Program-made: the position numbers and the translations under genes
NCBI GenBank assembly: GCA_025201345.1
Contig: JAIXMG010000010.1
Coordinates: forward strand, 930,001 to 994,000
Length of the DNA stretch: 64,000 nt
Reading direction: 5' to 3'
DNA from: Thamnidium elegans
Lineage: Eukaryota > Mucoromycota > Mucoromycetes > Mucorales > Mucoraceae
Notes under the pieces: model-generated
Seen by the model: only the letters and a program-made list of their open reading frames with translations
The model's database searches: none
What the model was told of the DNA's origin: nothing
In this document: one piece after another, positions 1 through 10,013 of the stretch
How positions within the stretch are numbered: position 1 is the stretch's first letter
Layout of the letters: every line of letters starts with the position of its first letter

Positions 1-50
1 AATCCCGTTTTATCATGGTTGAATAAACCCTATTTTATCATATTAAAATC

Positions 51-239
51 ACCTATTTATTCCATCCTTTTTTTTCCTTTCCTTTTTTTTAACAATGAAT
101 TCATATACAATCAAGTGCATTTTATATGATCATATGTCTAAATACTTCAAAAAGACCTTCCCTATAATATGGTGGTGTACCAGGAATTTCCCTAAATTGG
201 CACTGGATGATGTAAATGGTGGTGCGCCAAGAATTAACC
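51..239 (+). promoter_or_regulatory. upstream block shared with the gene at 45447
   Basis: Most of this stretch recurs upstream of the broken gene at 45447 (see 45190-45421). Shared landmarks, in the same order, are a TTATTCCATCC motif, a T/C-rich run, AACAATGAATTCATATACAA, a TTTCAAAAAGA segment, and a block containing ATGGTGGTGTACCAGGA, TTTCCCTAAATTGGCA and AATGGTGGTG. The two downstream genes belong to related but clearly diverged proteins, so the upstream DNA is better preserved than expected for neutral sequence. A shared promoter, or part of a duplicated segment, are both possible. Confidence 0.5.
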
Positions 240-343
240 AAAAAGAATAATGACGCACACCATTTTAATGTTCATTCTTACGCGGAAACTGACTTTCTTT
301 AACTCTTTCTTCCCTTTATTATACTTTACTATACTTTACTGCA

Positions 344-1930
344 ATGGAACAAATAAAAAAACCCAACTTGCAAAGCGTCCGAGGCGATTACGTTATTCCA
401 AAAGAAATACGTGATAAATTTGGTCTCGACGAGATACTTTCTATCGAAGCTCGTTCTTGGATTCGCGTTGAGAAATTAATTGATAACTATTTTTTAACTA
501 CTGATTCTTGGGGGGAAAAGTGGAAAGAATACCTTTCAAACTTTAATTGATGGTCTAACCAAGTTTTCCAAAAACAATCAACATATAGCAATAAAACAAT
601 ATTCTGAAAAAATAGTTGATTATTTAAAACAACCAAACAGCTTTAGCGAGATTGGAAGGAGATATAAGTGGTGCTATTTTATCTCAAAGAAGGGCAAAAA
701 GGGTCTTGGGTGAAATTCATTAGACAGAGGTACCAAAAATAACAAGACTGAGTAATCACTATGTGGATACGAAAGACGGACTCGAAAAGTGCATTAGACA
801 GCGCGATATAAAGAAGTTTTCAATATAGTCCACAGGTGCTGATGGTCGTCAATTATAAATAAAAATGTAGTCAATTAGTGCAGTGATGGTTGAAATGCTT
901 AATTCCGAAGCTTCTTCTGCCCAATGCATCTCTCCTCACAGACCATTAATAGAAAGAAGCATATCATTGAACTGAAGCCATTGTTTGACATCTGTTTCAG
1001 TTCTAATTCTCAAAATTGCTCAAAGAAATTAAAAGAATTATTTGATGACTATCTAGAGGACCAAAGAAATAATAGATCATTACTTCAAGTAAACAATTCT
1101 TTGGAGTTATTATCAAACATTTTTTTTTATTAAAAAATGATGATAATTCTCCTAAAGAAGTGTTTAACTGTAGTTTCGCTGGCAGTGTCAATATGTTTAT
1201 AAAGTTCAATGCCGTTGATTTTTTTTCTTAATGCTCGTAGACCAGGCAATTATCAATCTGGAGATGAACAAAGCTTCTTTTGTGAAGTGATAATTCCCTT
1301 GTTTAAAGCATTTGGAAATTGTACAAGCAAAATTAGTTTCAAGTGGCGTGAGAAAAAAATTGACAACTCACGTTATCTTTGGATAATTAACAATGATTTC
1401 GACAAAGAGGTTAAAACAAAATTGTTGGATGGTATTGGTGAACTTGAAGGTATTCAGCCTTACTTATTAATTGAATCTTCAGAGTAAGTTTTTAAAGTAG
1501 AAAATAAAAACAATCATCTAAAAAAAAAAAAAAAAAAAAAAATAGATTTAACAAGGATGAAAATATCAACCATACTCTTGGTGATTCGCTGAAAAACATT
1601 AAGGGTATTCACAAGTAGCCTGTACAGGCTGCTTGTGAATGTCCTAAAACTACCAGCGATTCTTTGAAGTATTTCATATCTAATTTCAAGAATGCTTCAT
1701 TTAAATCTATCCAAAAAGTTCATCTTTTCTCGGTACAAGTAATCCAAAGAAAAATTGCTTTGGTACAATCTTCTTTATCTGAAAATGCCATTTGGCAAGT
1801 CGTGGTGCCTACAGATTTTAAAGATATCCAACTGCTCATAAAAGTATTCGAACTTTTTTGCTTTTTTATACGTAGGTACTTTCCCTTTAAGTTATTTTCT
1901 TAACACACTAACCGATAACAATTATTATAG
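344..1930 (+). pseudogene. decayed member of uncharacterised PD-(D/E)XK-like family
   Basis: Several reading-frame pieces line up with two other genes in this window. The first (from the ATG at 344) has an RGDYVIPKEIRDKFGL segment and a downstream VEKLIDNYF, matching RGSIILSPELRSSLEI and VDCLVDDYF at the start of the protein at 42108. A later piece, GDISGAILSQRRAKR (about 658-702), matches GQITGHILAKKGARE of the same protein. The pieces at 1209-1487 (KTKLLDGIGELEG, LLIESSE) and 1664-1900 (NASF, then VVVPTDF) match KKLLDGIGTTIKD, VLIESSGE and SIVPRNN of the protein at 33715. Frames are broken by stops near 549, 720, 830 and 1617, so it is not translatable as one protein. A likely intron lies at about 1486-1545. 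Function unknown. Confidence 0.65.
1607..1640. repeat. 34-bp near-perfect palindrome inside pseudogene
   Basis: ATTCACAAG, then AGCCTGTACAGGCT, then CTTGTGAAT forms a palindrome with a single mismatched pair, centred on TGTACA. It falls where the related protein at 33715 has no matching residues, so it looks like an insertion of roughly 45 bp into formerly coding sequence, and it brings a stop codon. Confidence 0.6.
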
Positions 1931-2165
1931 AATGATATCATGGACCAAGAAAAGGTCTATAAAAGGCTTCGACATGAAAATCTTGGGTTGGTTCCCTTGA
2001 AGAAAGAAGAAACTGTCGGTTTTGTACTTTCTGAGCACCTTTCATAAATTTCTTTTTATCATTATTATTACTTCTTATTATCATTATTATTACTTTAAGT
2101 AACCAGTAAAATTTTTTAAATTTTATTATACCGAAAAAAAAAAAAAAAATAAAGAAGAAAAAACA

Positions 2166-5163
2166 TTAACTACTATTATTTGTAGTAACTCTGCTTGACG
2201 TTAAAGATGACCTTGGAGACGTTTGTGGTTCGGGCACTTGTTGTTTAATATGAAAGAGCTTAATACGTGTATTATTCCATGCGCCATAATTTGAAACAGA
2301 AGAAATATATGTTTGTCCCCATAACATACTACGGAACCAAATCACAAGTGCGTCTCCCCATTGAAATTTACGTATACATATTGCGTGTGCTTGAGGTAGA
2401 ATATCTGAAACACTAAATCCGCGTAAGAATTCTATATTTGGGTCGTCTAGTTTGATCTTTGGTAATAGTTCTCGTATAATTGCAGAGGTTGTATCTAATG
2501 GAAGTCTAGAATGCCAGTGATAAATCTGTAATGGTTGTTCAATATATATGTATATATTTATATATATATATTTTTTAGTTTATATAAAAACTCACCCAAT
2601 CGTCGGTAGGCGTAAACCCATTCTTTACTCCAGGTAAAAGGCTTGCGGTAGAAGCAATTGAAGATAGACTAACTTGTCTTGAAGGCATATTATTAGTTTG
2701 TTGTTGCTGAGAGATACTGGATGTACTAGATACGCGAGATAATGATCCCTCAGGTAGTTTTCCTTTTGCTTTTTCAGATAATGTAATACTTGTTGCATCT
2801 TGTTGTTCGTCGGTGGATCTATTATTTGCTGAAGTCTCTTTTAATTGACGTAATCGTTCAATTTCAATCATTGCGTTGTCTAGACTAAATTCGGCTAACT
2901 TTTCGAATTTATGATGGTTACGAAGGATAGCTAGTATCAAGTTTGGATTATCTATTTTGAAAAAAAAGGGGGGGGGGTTAGCATTTTTCTCTCTTTTTTA
3001 ATATTTGTAACCTACTGGAGAATTGAAATTGAATGATATTATTCAATGCTTCTAACAAGTATTCTATTAAATAATGATTTGATTCATCTGCTAATAAAAA
3101 ACCAGGTGCAGACATTGAATTGAAAAGTGAGATAAGTTTACTAGAAGTCAAAGTAGATAGGCTTTTTAAATAAGGTGAGATATTAGTGATTGTCTTTATC
3201 AATGCTGGATAAAGCGTTGATAATGTGCCTCTGGATGAAGCGATCAATGAAAATATAGTCTATAAAGATAATAATTATTTTTTGGTACTGATGTATTTTT
3301 TTTTTTTTTTTTTTAAAAAAAAACGTACCAGAATAAGATAATCTGCATATGAGCCGGAAAAGTTTGGTAATCGGATATTGACTGGAAGTGAAGCGTGGCC
3401 CTCAAAATGCTTGTTTAGTTTGACACTGAACGTTCTATCAGAAGATAATGTTTGAAGAATAAACGCACACATACGAACTACGCCCACTTGAGCTATTTCA
3501 TATACAAATATTAATTTTTTGTGGTAATACTTTTTTTTTTATTAACTTACATGGATCTAGTTTGTTTTCACTGGCATAGAATATTAATACAATCATTAAA
3601 TCAAGAGCTCTTTCTGTTTCCATCAAGTAGCTTCTAAATCTCTATTGTTATTGAATTAGTATTCTTTTTTTTTTTTTAAAAAAAACAACAACTTTTTTTA
3701 CGTACACTGTTCATTTCAAGTAATTTCCAACACAGCATCATCATTTCAACATGATATCTTACTTTTTTAGAAGAGCCAGGTAAATAACTATTTAAAGTCT
3801 ACACATAAAGGGTTATTTCATCTTTTATATATATATATATATAATATAATAATAAAAAAATAAAAATACTTTACCTGCATAGGGTTGCTTAATATTCTAT
3901 AAATGCCATCAATTAAAAACTGGAAATCCTGAGCTCTGTGTAACTTTGATAAGTAATATCGGAACGCATTGTCCATTGTTTCAGCGTGATCTGCAATCTC
4001 GGTATTATTATCAGATTGAATGATATCTGGTGAACGGTAATCTAATACGATAAGTAAGACACGTAAACAAACAGCTACTAGTTGCTCTCGTGGATCGGTA
4101 TACATAATATGGTTGTAAGGCACTGCAGTCCAACCCATTGGATTATATTTACAGGATGTGTTGATCATACTACATAAAAATGCCAATACTATCTTTCTCT
4201 CTGTCTTTGATACCATGTACTCTAACCATCGGTCAGATTTAGTCAGTATTTGTGAGGGAGGTGTGTACATGGATCGAGAAAGTAATACGGTCAGTAATCG
4301 AAGTACTTCTGTTCGGTTCATGTCGTTGTCTCGCGATGACCCGATGGGTGTGGATGATCCAACTCCTGTTTCCCAAATAACGTAATTTACTCGACTTTCT
4401 TCTGTAGTCATTGTTGGTGGTAGTGTAAATCCAGCCAAAAACAAACACTCCAGCGTCACTTTTTTGGGTTATTAAAAAACTTGTATATTTTTTATAAAAA
4501 AAAAAACTTACATGATATCAAAGTCTCGGCTCTGGGAGGTAAGGTTATATACTGTGCGGATTTCTTTTGACCATCGTCTGGTTTTTCGACAAGCCTCGAA
4601 GTCCAAAAAAAATTGTTTTCCCAATCTATACATTCTGGACTTTCAAATACGTAGGGCATAATTCTGGTTAATACGCGACAACAGTTGAGTAAATTAGATG
4701 TTTGAACTGGATTTGTAGAATGTAATTGTAAATGCATTTGTTGCATTATCTAATTTATAAGATGAGGAATAGTTTTTTTTTTTTTTTTTTTTTTTTTTTT
4801 GTGCGTTTTCTTCTTTTACCTTATCGATTAAGGTCTCGAGGTTTTCTTTGGCTCCATCTCTTGCTCTTCTTATATCGGTTGAACCAACAAGTGTATACAC
4901 ATCGTCAACAGATTCAGGTAAAGTCCAAAACTATAAGGGATATTAGTTTATATGGTGTTAGCTTCTTTTTTTTTTTTTTTTTTTTTTTACCAAATCCCAA
5001 TAGTCATCTGCTGTTATGGGTACGTTCTATCATTTTGTTATAAGTTTTTTCATTGCTTTTTTGTGTTTTTCTTCTTTTTTTTTTAGTTTTTTGTATATAC
5101 CCTTTCTTCAAATAAACGAAATACACCTTTTCTAAATGCTAATTTGCTATCAGTTGCGCCCAT
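2166..5163 (-). CDS. HID1: HID1 family protein (Golgi/vesicle trafficking)
   Basis: Multi-exon gene read on the minus strand from the ATG at 5163 to the TAA at 2166. The product begins MGATDSKLAFRKGVF, the conserved N-terminus of HID1 proteins with a glycine-2 suited to myristoylation. It continues with NVPITADDYWDL, then DVYTLVGSTDIRRARDGA (about 4830-4900), VLTRIMPYVFE (about 4640-4680), and a long exon at about 3875-4458 with PYNHIMYTDPREQL. The last exon (2166 to about 2540) has WHSRLPLDT, ILPQAHAICIRKFQ and VIWFRSMLWGQ, the family's C-terminal hallmark. About eight introns, many with poly-T tracts, use GT-AG sites. HID1 is a peripheral Golgi/TGN protein needed for secretory-granule sorting in animals; the fission yeast relative is Ftp105. 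A Ser/Gln-rich stretch at about 2640-2840 is less conserved. Internal exon borders are approximate. Confidence 0.92.
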
Positions 5164-5389
5164 ATTTATGTAAGAGATAATAGAAGAAGGGTGGAATATA
5201 TATAAAAGCTCGGGTAGGGGGAGTTAAAAGGGAGAATTTTAAACGGATCAACCTCTTATGGCATATCAGTGTTACAAAAAAGGGCAAGTTAGTTTTTAAT
5301 TTTCAAAACCCAGATATTCAACGTCAAACTAGTTTTTTTTTTTTTTTTTTTTGTTTATGCGAAATACGATGAATGGTTTGGTTATTATT

Positions 5390-5760
5390 TATTACGTTCT
5401 ATGCATTGACCGTCTCTTTTGCCAAAAAGATATGGCATGATTGATTTTAAGCAACAATGTAACACATCAAATAAAGAAATACCATCGATCTTGAAATTTT
5501 CGGTACCATTTTCAAGCGCAATTAAAACAAGTCTATTTTTTTTTGTTAGTCTGTAGAAATATATCAGGTCTTCAGTGCTAAGTCTAGATTGGGAAGCTCA
5601 TCCATCTGTTTTAAGCAGCCAAAATAAGAATCAATACTATTACCAATCGGTACGTACCATCCCTTTCTGCTACTATAAAACAATTTAAAAAGTTCATCTT
5701 GAAAATAACTGTACTGACTAAGTTCATATCTAAACGAATAATGCTATTGAAATCGAATAT
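5390..5760 (-). pseudogene. coding remnant, possible relative of the family at 33715
   Basis: On the minus strand a frame reads SYFQDELFKLFYSSRKG, then WYVPIGNSIDSYFGCLKQMD, then DELPNLDLALKT and a stop. After a frame change it reads FDVLHCCLKSIMPYLFGKRD. The W-x-V-P-x-x-x-x-x-x-x-W/F spacing resembles the C-terminal motif of the proteins at 33715 and 42108. There is no start codon and no continuous frame. This is probably a decayed member of the same family, but the similarity is short. Confidence 0.35.
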
Positions 5761-7485
5761 ATGACTAAACAATGTGTGCCACTTCTTTATATATATATAT
5801 ATTTGAGCCCATCTTTTCGTTAATTAAGTTGTCACACTGTCTCTTTCACACATTGTTTTTTTTTAGTAAATGCTTTGAGGAAACCCAAGGCACCTGTCAA
5901 ATTCACAAGCAAGAAAGAGTCTAACGATTCTCACGTCTATTTAAGTCCCCCGCTTTTTTTAATTCCACCGCTCATTGCCGTGTAACTATTTTACACGCGA
6001 TCGATCCAAAAAAGTAATGACGCTCTATTTCGTTTATTCTTAAAAAAAAAAAAAAAGGATTACCGATGAAGTCAATAAGTACAATAAGTGCAGCCATTTT
6101 AACATAAATGTATGTAAAAACAAGTTTTTCCCTTGTATGAATACGAATGTGAAATTCTATCGCGTCCTTTAAAAATAAAGCACAGACCTTGACAGCTCAA
6201 GGAAAATTATGGCTGATACGGGGTTTTTGATACCCAAATGTAACAATGGGATCAATTGTATTTTGGACTTAACTAGCAATAACAATGGTTCTGCCTCACA
6301 AAAGTCTATACTTTCCGAATTGAATAGTCTTTTTTTTTTTTTTTTTTTTTTTTTAAAGAAAAAAAAAAGAAGATAAAATGGGACCCTGAATTAAAGAAAA
6401 TTGAAAAAGTAAGCTACCACAAAATGATAAAACTTTTAACAAGAATTTACAGATGTTCTTTTTACAAATAGCTTGCTGAGACAAATATTAAAGAAGCGTA
6501 TAAACTTTCTTGAACCAAACAAATCAAGTCTTTTTCTGAGGAAGAAGCCCTTTTCAAGGTTTATTCTAGTATGTATATTTTATTTTTTGCACCATTCTAT
6601 CAACTAAATGTTTGTCGGCTTAAACGCCCTGAACTCACACCTTAGTATTTTATCTTTCTCTTAACAAAAATAAATTTAATTACGGAGGAAGATTAAATAT
6701 TATAAAAGCTTTGGGATTCAATTATTTCTTCTATTTATGATTATTCAACATTTTTCACTAAATGACAAGTATTTACAAGTACAACGTTTCTCCTTTACTC
6801 ACAGACTTATTAAGAGGAGAATATGTATGTAAAGAATCGTCGCTAGCTAAACGTACACTAGGACTCCGAAAAACCTTTTATAATTAAGGCGGGGGGTGGT
6901 TTCACTAGAATTTTTAACGAATAATTTGAAGATATTTCAGTTCATAGAATTAATGGCCATGGTGTATGTATTAATTCATATTATCCAAGTTTGATAAATT
7001 TTATAACGAATTCTTTTCTTTGAAGCAGAAGAATAAGGAATTTCTCATATTGAGCCTTTTTTTTCTTTTTCTTTTTGGCTGGAAATTAAAATAAACCATG
7101 TGTTTTTTTAACCCACAACTTGTATGGAGATAGAATACCAATACAGTTCTATCTCGCGGTTCGGAACCCCGATTTGGCTCTTTACTCATAAGGGCATTTT
7201 ATTGTAGTTACTGTGTTTTTTTCTTAGTACGCATGTAATTCTATCTGTGACTCCAAGAATGATGCGTGAAGTATAAATAAAGAAGATCAAAAATTCAACC
7301 TTGATCTTTTTGTAAATAGATTCAGCAATATTTTATTTTTTTATTATATGAAACAGAAAACGAAAAAAAAGCAGTCCATGTAAAATGTTGTTACAAAGAT
7401 GTTATAAAAAGAAACAGGAGTTTTTTTTTTTTTTTTATAAGCGCTGTATATATACCTACTTTTTTTCTTTTTTTTTTCGTCAATC
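5761..7485. other. intergenic, AT-rich, possible decayed coding around 6060-6600
   Basis: No intact gene. Around 6063-6172 a plus-strand frame reads a Cys/Asn-rich stretch (YNKCSHFNINVCKNKFFPC), and 6210-6330 another short frame starts MADTGFLIPKCNN. Neither reaches 60 codons without a break and neither is recognised. A 23-nt poly-T run lies at about 6331-6354. Confidence 0.3.
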
Positions 7486-7809
7486 ATGTCTACTACTAGC
7501 TCTTTAGGTAAAAGAAAGCATAGTTTATTAAGCAATGAAAGTTCTCCTGTCAGTTCAGTTGTATCACTTGTTTCAAGTAAAGTTAGTTCAAGAACTGGGT
7601 CTACATTGAATACGCCGTGTCAATTACCACCTATTTCACGCTTATTATTACCACCAACTCCATGCTACATAATGGAACCCGTTTGTGTTTCTGAAAATAT
7701 ATATATGCCAGTGATCCCTTATTACTATCATCATAAACAATTTGGTATTGAAGCTTGTATGCTTCAATTGGAAGCTCAAACAAAGTTTAATAACTATTAT
7801 TACCTTTAA
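7486..7809 (+). CDS. hypothetical protein, 107 aa, Ser-rich
   Basis: Single-exon ORF with an ATG preceded by a TATATATA box at about 7448 and a T-rich tract. The N-terminal third is Ser/Thr-rich with a short basic cluster (GKRKHSLL, residues 8-15). The middle is Pro-rich (QLPPISRLLLPPTPCY, about residues 47-62) and the C-terminus is aromatic (PYYYHHKQFGIEACMLQLEA, then NNYYYL). It has no signal peptide, membrane segment or known domain. It lies about 115 bp before the UNC50 gene on the same strand. The KRKHS...PP-rich layout would suit a small nuclear or regulatory protein, but that is only an impression. It could be a real short gene or a chance ORF; the well-placed TATA box favours the former. 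Confidence 0.55.
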   Translation: MSTTSSLGKRKHSLLSNESSPVSSVVSLVSSKVSSRTGSTLNTPCQLPPISRLLLPPTPCYIMEPVCVSENIYMPVIPYYYHHKQFGIEACMLQLEAQTKFNNYYYL

Positions 7810-7925
7810 AAAACTTTTGGCTCCTAGTAAAGCAGTCATAATTGCTCTTTCTTAAAAAAAAAATAATCATGAAAAAAAATAAAATATGCTCTCCCCCCTT
7901 TTTTTTTAAAAAAAAAAAGATATAA

Positions 7926-9060
7926 ATGACTTCAATATTACCAACACATGGTTCATCTTTTTATGATGGAGGTAAGCGTGGTAAACACGGGCCTACTTTT
8001 TTACGAAGACTATTTCGAATTCCACACATGGACTTTGAGGTATATAAAAAATAAAAATAAAAAAACGACATTTACGACATTTACGAAAACTGACCAATGG
8101 GGCATATTTGATAGTTTGCGTTATGGCAAATGGGATATTTATTAATTGCACCTAGAAGAGTGTAAGTGTTGTATATAAGAATAAAATAAAAAATATTATG
8201 ATTTTTGTTATTAAAATTGAATTTATGCAGTTACAGGAATATCTACTACCATAAACGTAAAAAAAAAAAAGAATCTTTTTATTTATTTATTGTCTAATGT
8301 TTATCAATAGAAACAAAAAACCAATGGTCAAGAGATGATCCTGCGTTTATTTTATTGCAGATGATATTGTTATCAGGTAAAAGAAAAGGGATTATACAGT
8401 AAAAAAGTGATTTTTTTTTTCTAAACAAAAGAGTGTTTATAATAGTGTCTAGTATTGTGTGGAGTTTTGTTTATGATCTTTCAGTATATGGTACAATAAA
8501 GACACTGTTGTCTATGATTCTAGTCGAATTCTTGTTGGTTGGATCAGTGATATCTACATTTACATGGTATAACTAATGATCAAATAGTATAAACTATACG
8601 TAAAATTAACATTATTATTATTATTTGCAGGTGCATTACAAACAAATTTCTTACACAAAATATAAATAGTTATGCAATCGCTCAAAAAGTAGAATGGGCG
8701 TATGCATTTGATGTTCATTGTAATTCATTTTTACCTGTATACATTATATTATATATAGTTCAATTGTTCTTTTTGCCTTTATTGCTTAAAGATAATTGGA
8801 TATCTCTGTTCATAGGTAACTCCATGTATTGTATTTCATTAATATGGTACATGACTGGGACCTTCATGGGTTTTAATGGTAATATAATATATGACTTTAT
8901 ATAAGAATTATTTTAACTTTATATGTACCAAATAGCATTGCCTTTCTTGGTACACACCGAATTACTTTTGTATCCTATTGCTCTTTGTATCGCTCTATTT
9001 ATTGCTTCTTTATTTGGGTTTAATATTTCTCAATATATACTAGCCCATTACTTTCAATAA
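7926..9060 (+). CDS. GMH1: UNC50/Gmh1 family Golgi membrane protein
   Basis: Seven exons can be joined by GT-AG introns: 7926-8039, 8115-8161, 8231-8256, 8311-8376, 8446-8566, 8631-8878 and 8936-9060. They total 747 nt (248 aa) with frame kept throughout, which supports the model. Diagnostic UNC50 motifs appear in order: LRRLFRIPHMDFEFALWQM, LLIAPRRVYRNIYYHKQTKN, QWSRDDPAFILLQMILLS, VEWAYAFDVHCNSFLP, and a C-terminal LPFLVHTELLLYPIAL. Five hydrophobic membrane segments follow the RDDP motif. Yeast Gmh1 is a Golgi membrane protein that interacts with the ARF guanine-nucleotide exchange factors Gea1/Gea2; the animal homologue UNC50 acts in ER/Golgi trafficking of receptors. Length and ending (AHYFQ, TAA at 9058-9060) are normal for the family. 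Confidence 0.93.
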
Positions 9061-9100
9061 ATCCTTTTTTTTTTTATACTTCTTTTTCGTAGCAAAAAGT

Positions 9101-9165
9101 ATGTCTGACCTTAAGATTGAATCTAGTTGTTGTATTGTTTGCCTTGTTTGTTTCTTTTGTAAAAA

Positions 9166-9201
<36 letters not shown>

Positions 9202-9944
9202 CTTTTGCACGCTTCTTATATGTACTTCATTGTATATAGTCTCGCGAAAGAAGTACGAATTTATTTTGTAGATGTAGTGATACTCTATTTTCGTACGTCT
9301 GCGAGTCTCGCCCTGAAGACTGTAAAGTGATGCGAACTAATGTGTATAAGCGAGCTTTTATGATACATTGGTTGCAACAAAATGCACATTCAAGTTATGC
9401 CTTGACTGGTGGATGGCATATTGATACTGGAAGACTTTTATCGGTACCTCTTTGTATATCTCATCACGCTAAATTTCAAACAGATTGGAATCAACGTTTA
9501 GATATGCTACGAGATAAAGGTATTCGTTTGGAGTCTGCTGAAAACGCCATAGATGTAACAAAGTTTTTTATGAATTGGTCTAGTCCGTTTCGGTACTCTA
9601 AAAATTCTCTTGACTTGAGCAAGGTTCAACCTCTGCCTCATTATCCTTTAAAGTTAACTATACCTGCCGAAACTAATAATGTGTCTACGTTCAATGCGTC
9701 TACGTTCAATGATATTTGAGGGTATCATACTTTAACTGCGTTCGGTAGTAAACGTGGTAATAAGATAATGTTTTATGATAAAGTAGAAAATATATGGTCT
9801 CCACTTGATGATACTTTTCCATCACCAATGAATTCTAGAGATTATAAACGATATATGGTGGGTATGTTGCCTCCGTTTGTTAATGTTGATGAGATGGTTC
9901 ATAATTTTACAAGAGATCTTCACGACAATGATAGTTTATTATAA
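9101..9944 (+). CDS. unknown Cys-rich protein with in-frame TGA before 74 more codons
   Basis: The ATG at 9101 starts a Cys-rich N-terminus (SSCCIVCLVCFFCKK). An intron at 9167-9239 joins in frame to 9240-9719, giving 181 aa ending at TGA 9717-9719. Motifs such as RAFMIHWLQQN and LTGGWHIDTGRLL look like ordinary conserved protein. Directly after the TGA the same frame stays open for 74 codons to TAA at 9942-9944 and reads like real protein (GYHTLTAFGSKRGNKIMFYD, NIWSPLDDTFPSP, MVGMLPPFVNVDE). A 15-bp tandem duplication (TCTACGTTCAAT motif) sits just before the stop. I found no GT-AG intron that removes the TGA and keeps frame. A recent nonsense mutation, a sequencing error or readthrough are all possible. 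Family not recognised. Confidence 0.6.
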
Positions 9945-10013
9945 ATAATGATAATAATAATAATAATAATAAAAGGGTTATAGTACAAAAATTTATATAT
10001 ATAATACACAATT

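Noticed and set aside
4694..5043. ORFs rich in Lys or Phe on both strands
   Set aside because: They run through poly-A/poly-T introns of the HID1 gene.
7140..7190. GGTTCGGAACCCC resembling a Pol III B box
   Set aside because: No tRNA can be folded around it and no terminator or A box is placed correctly.
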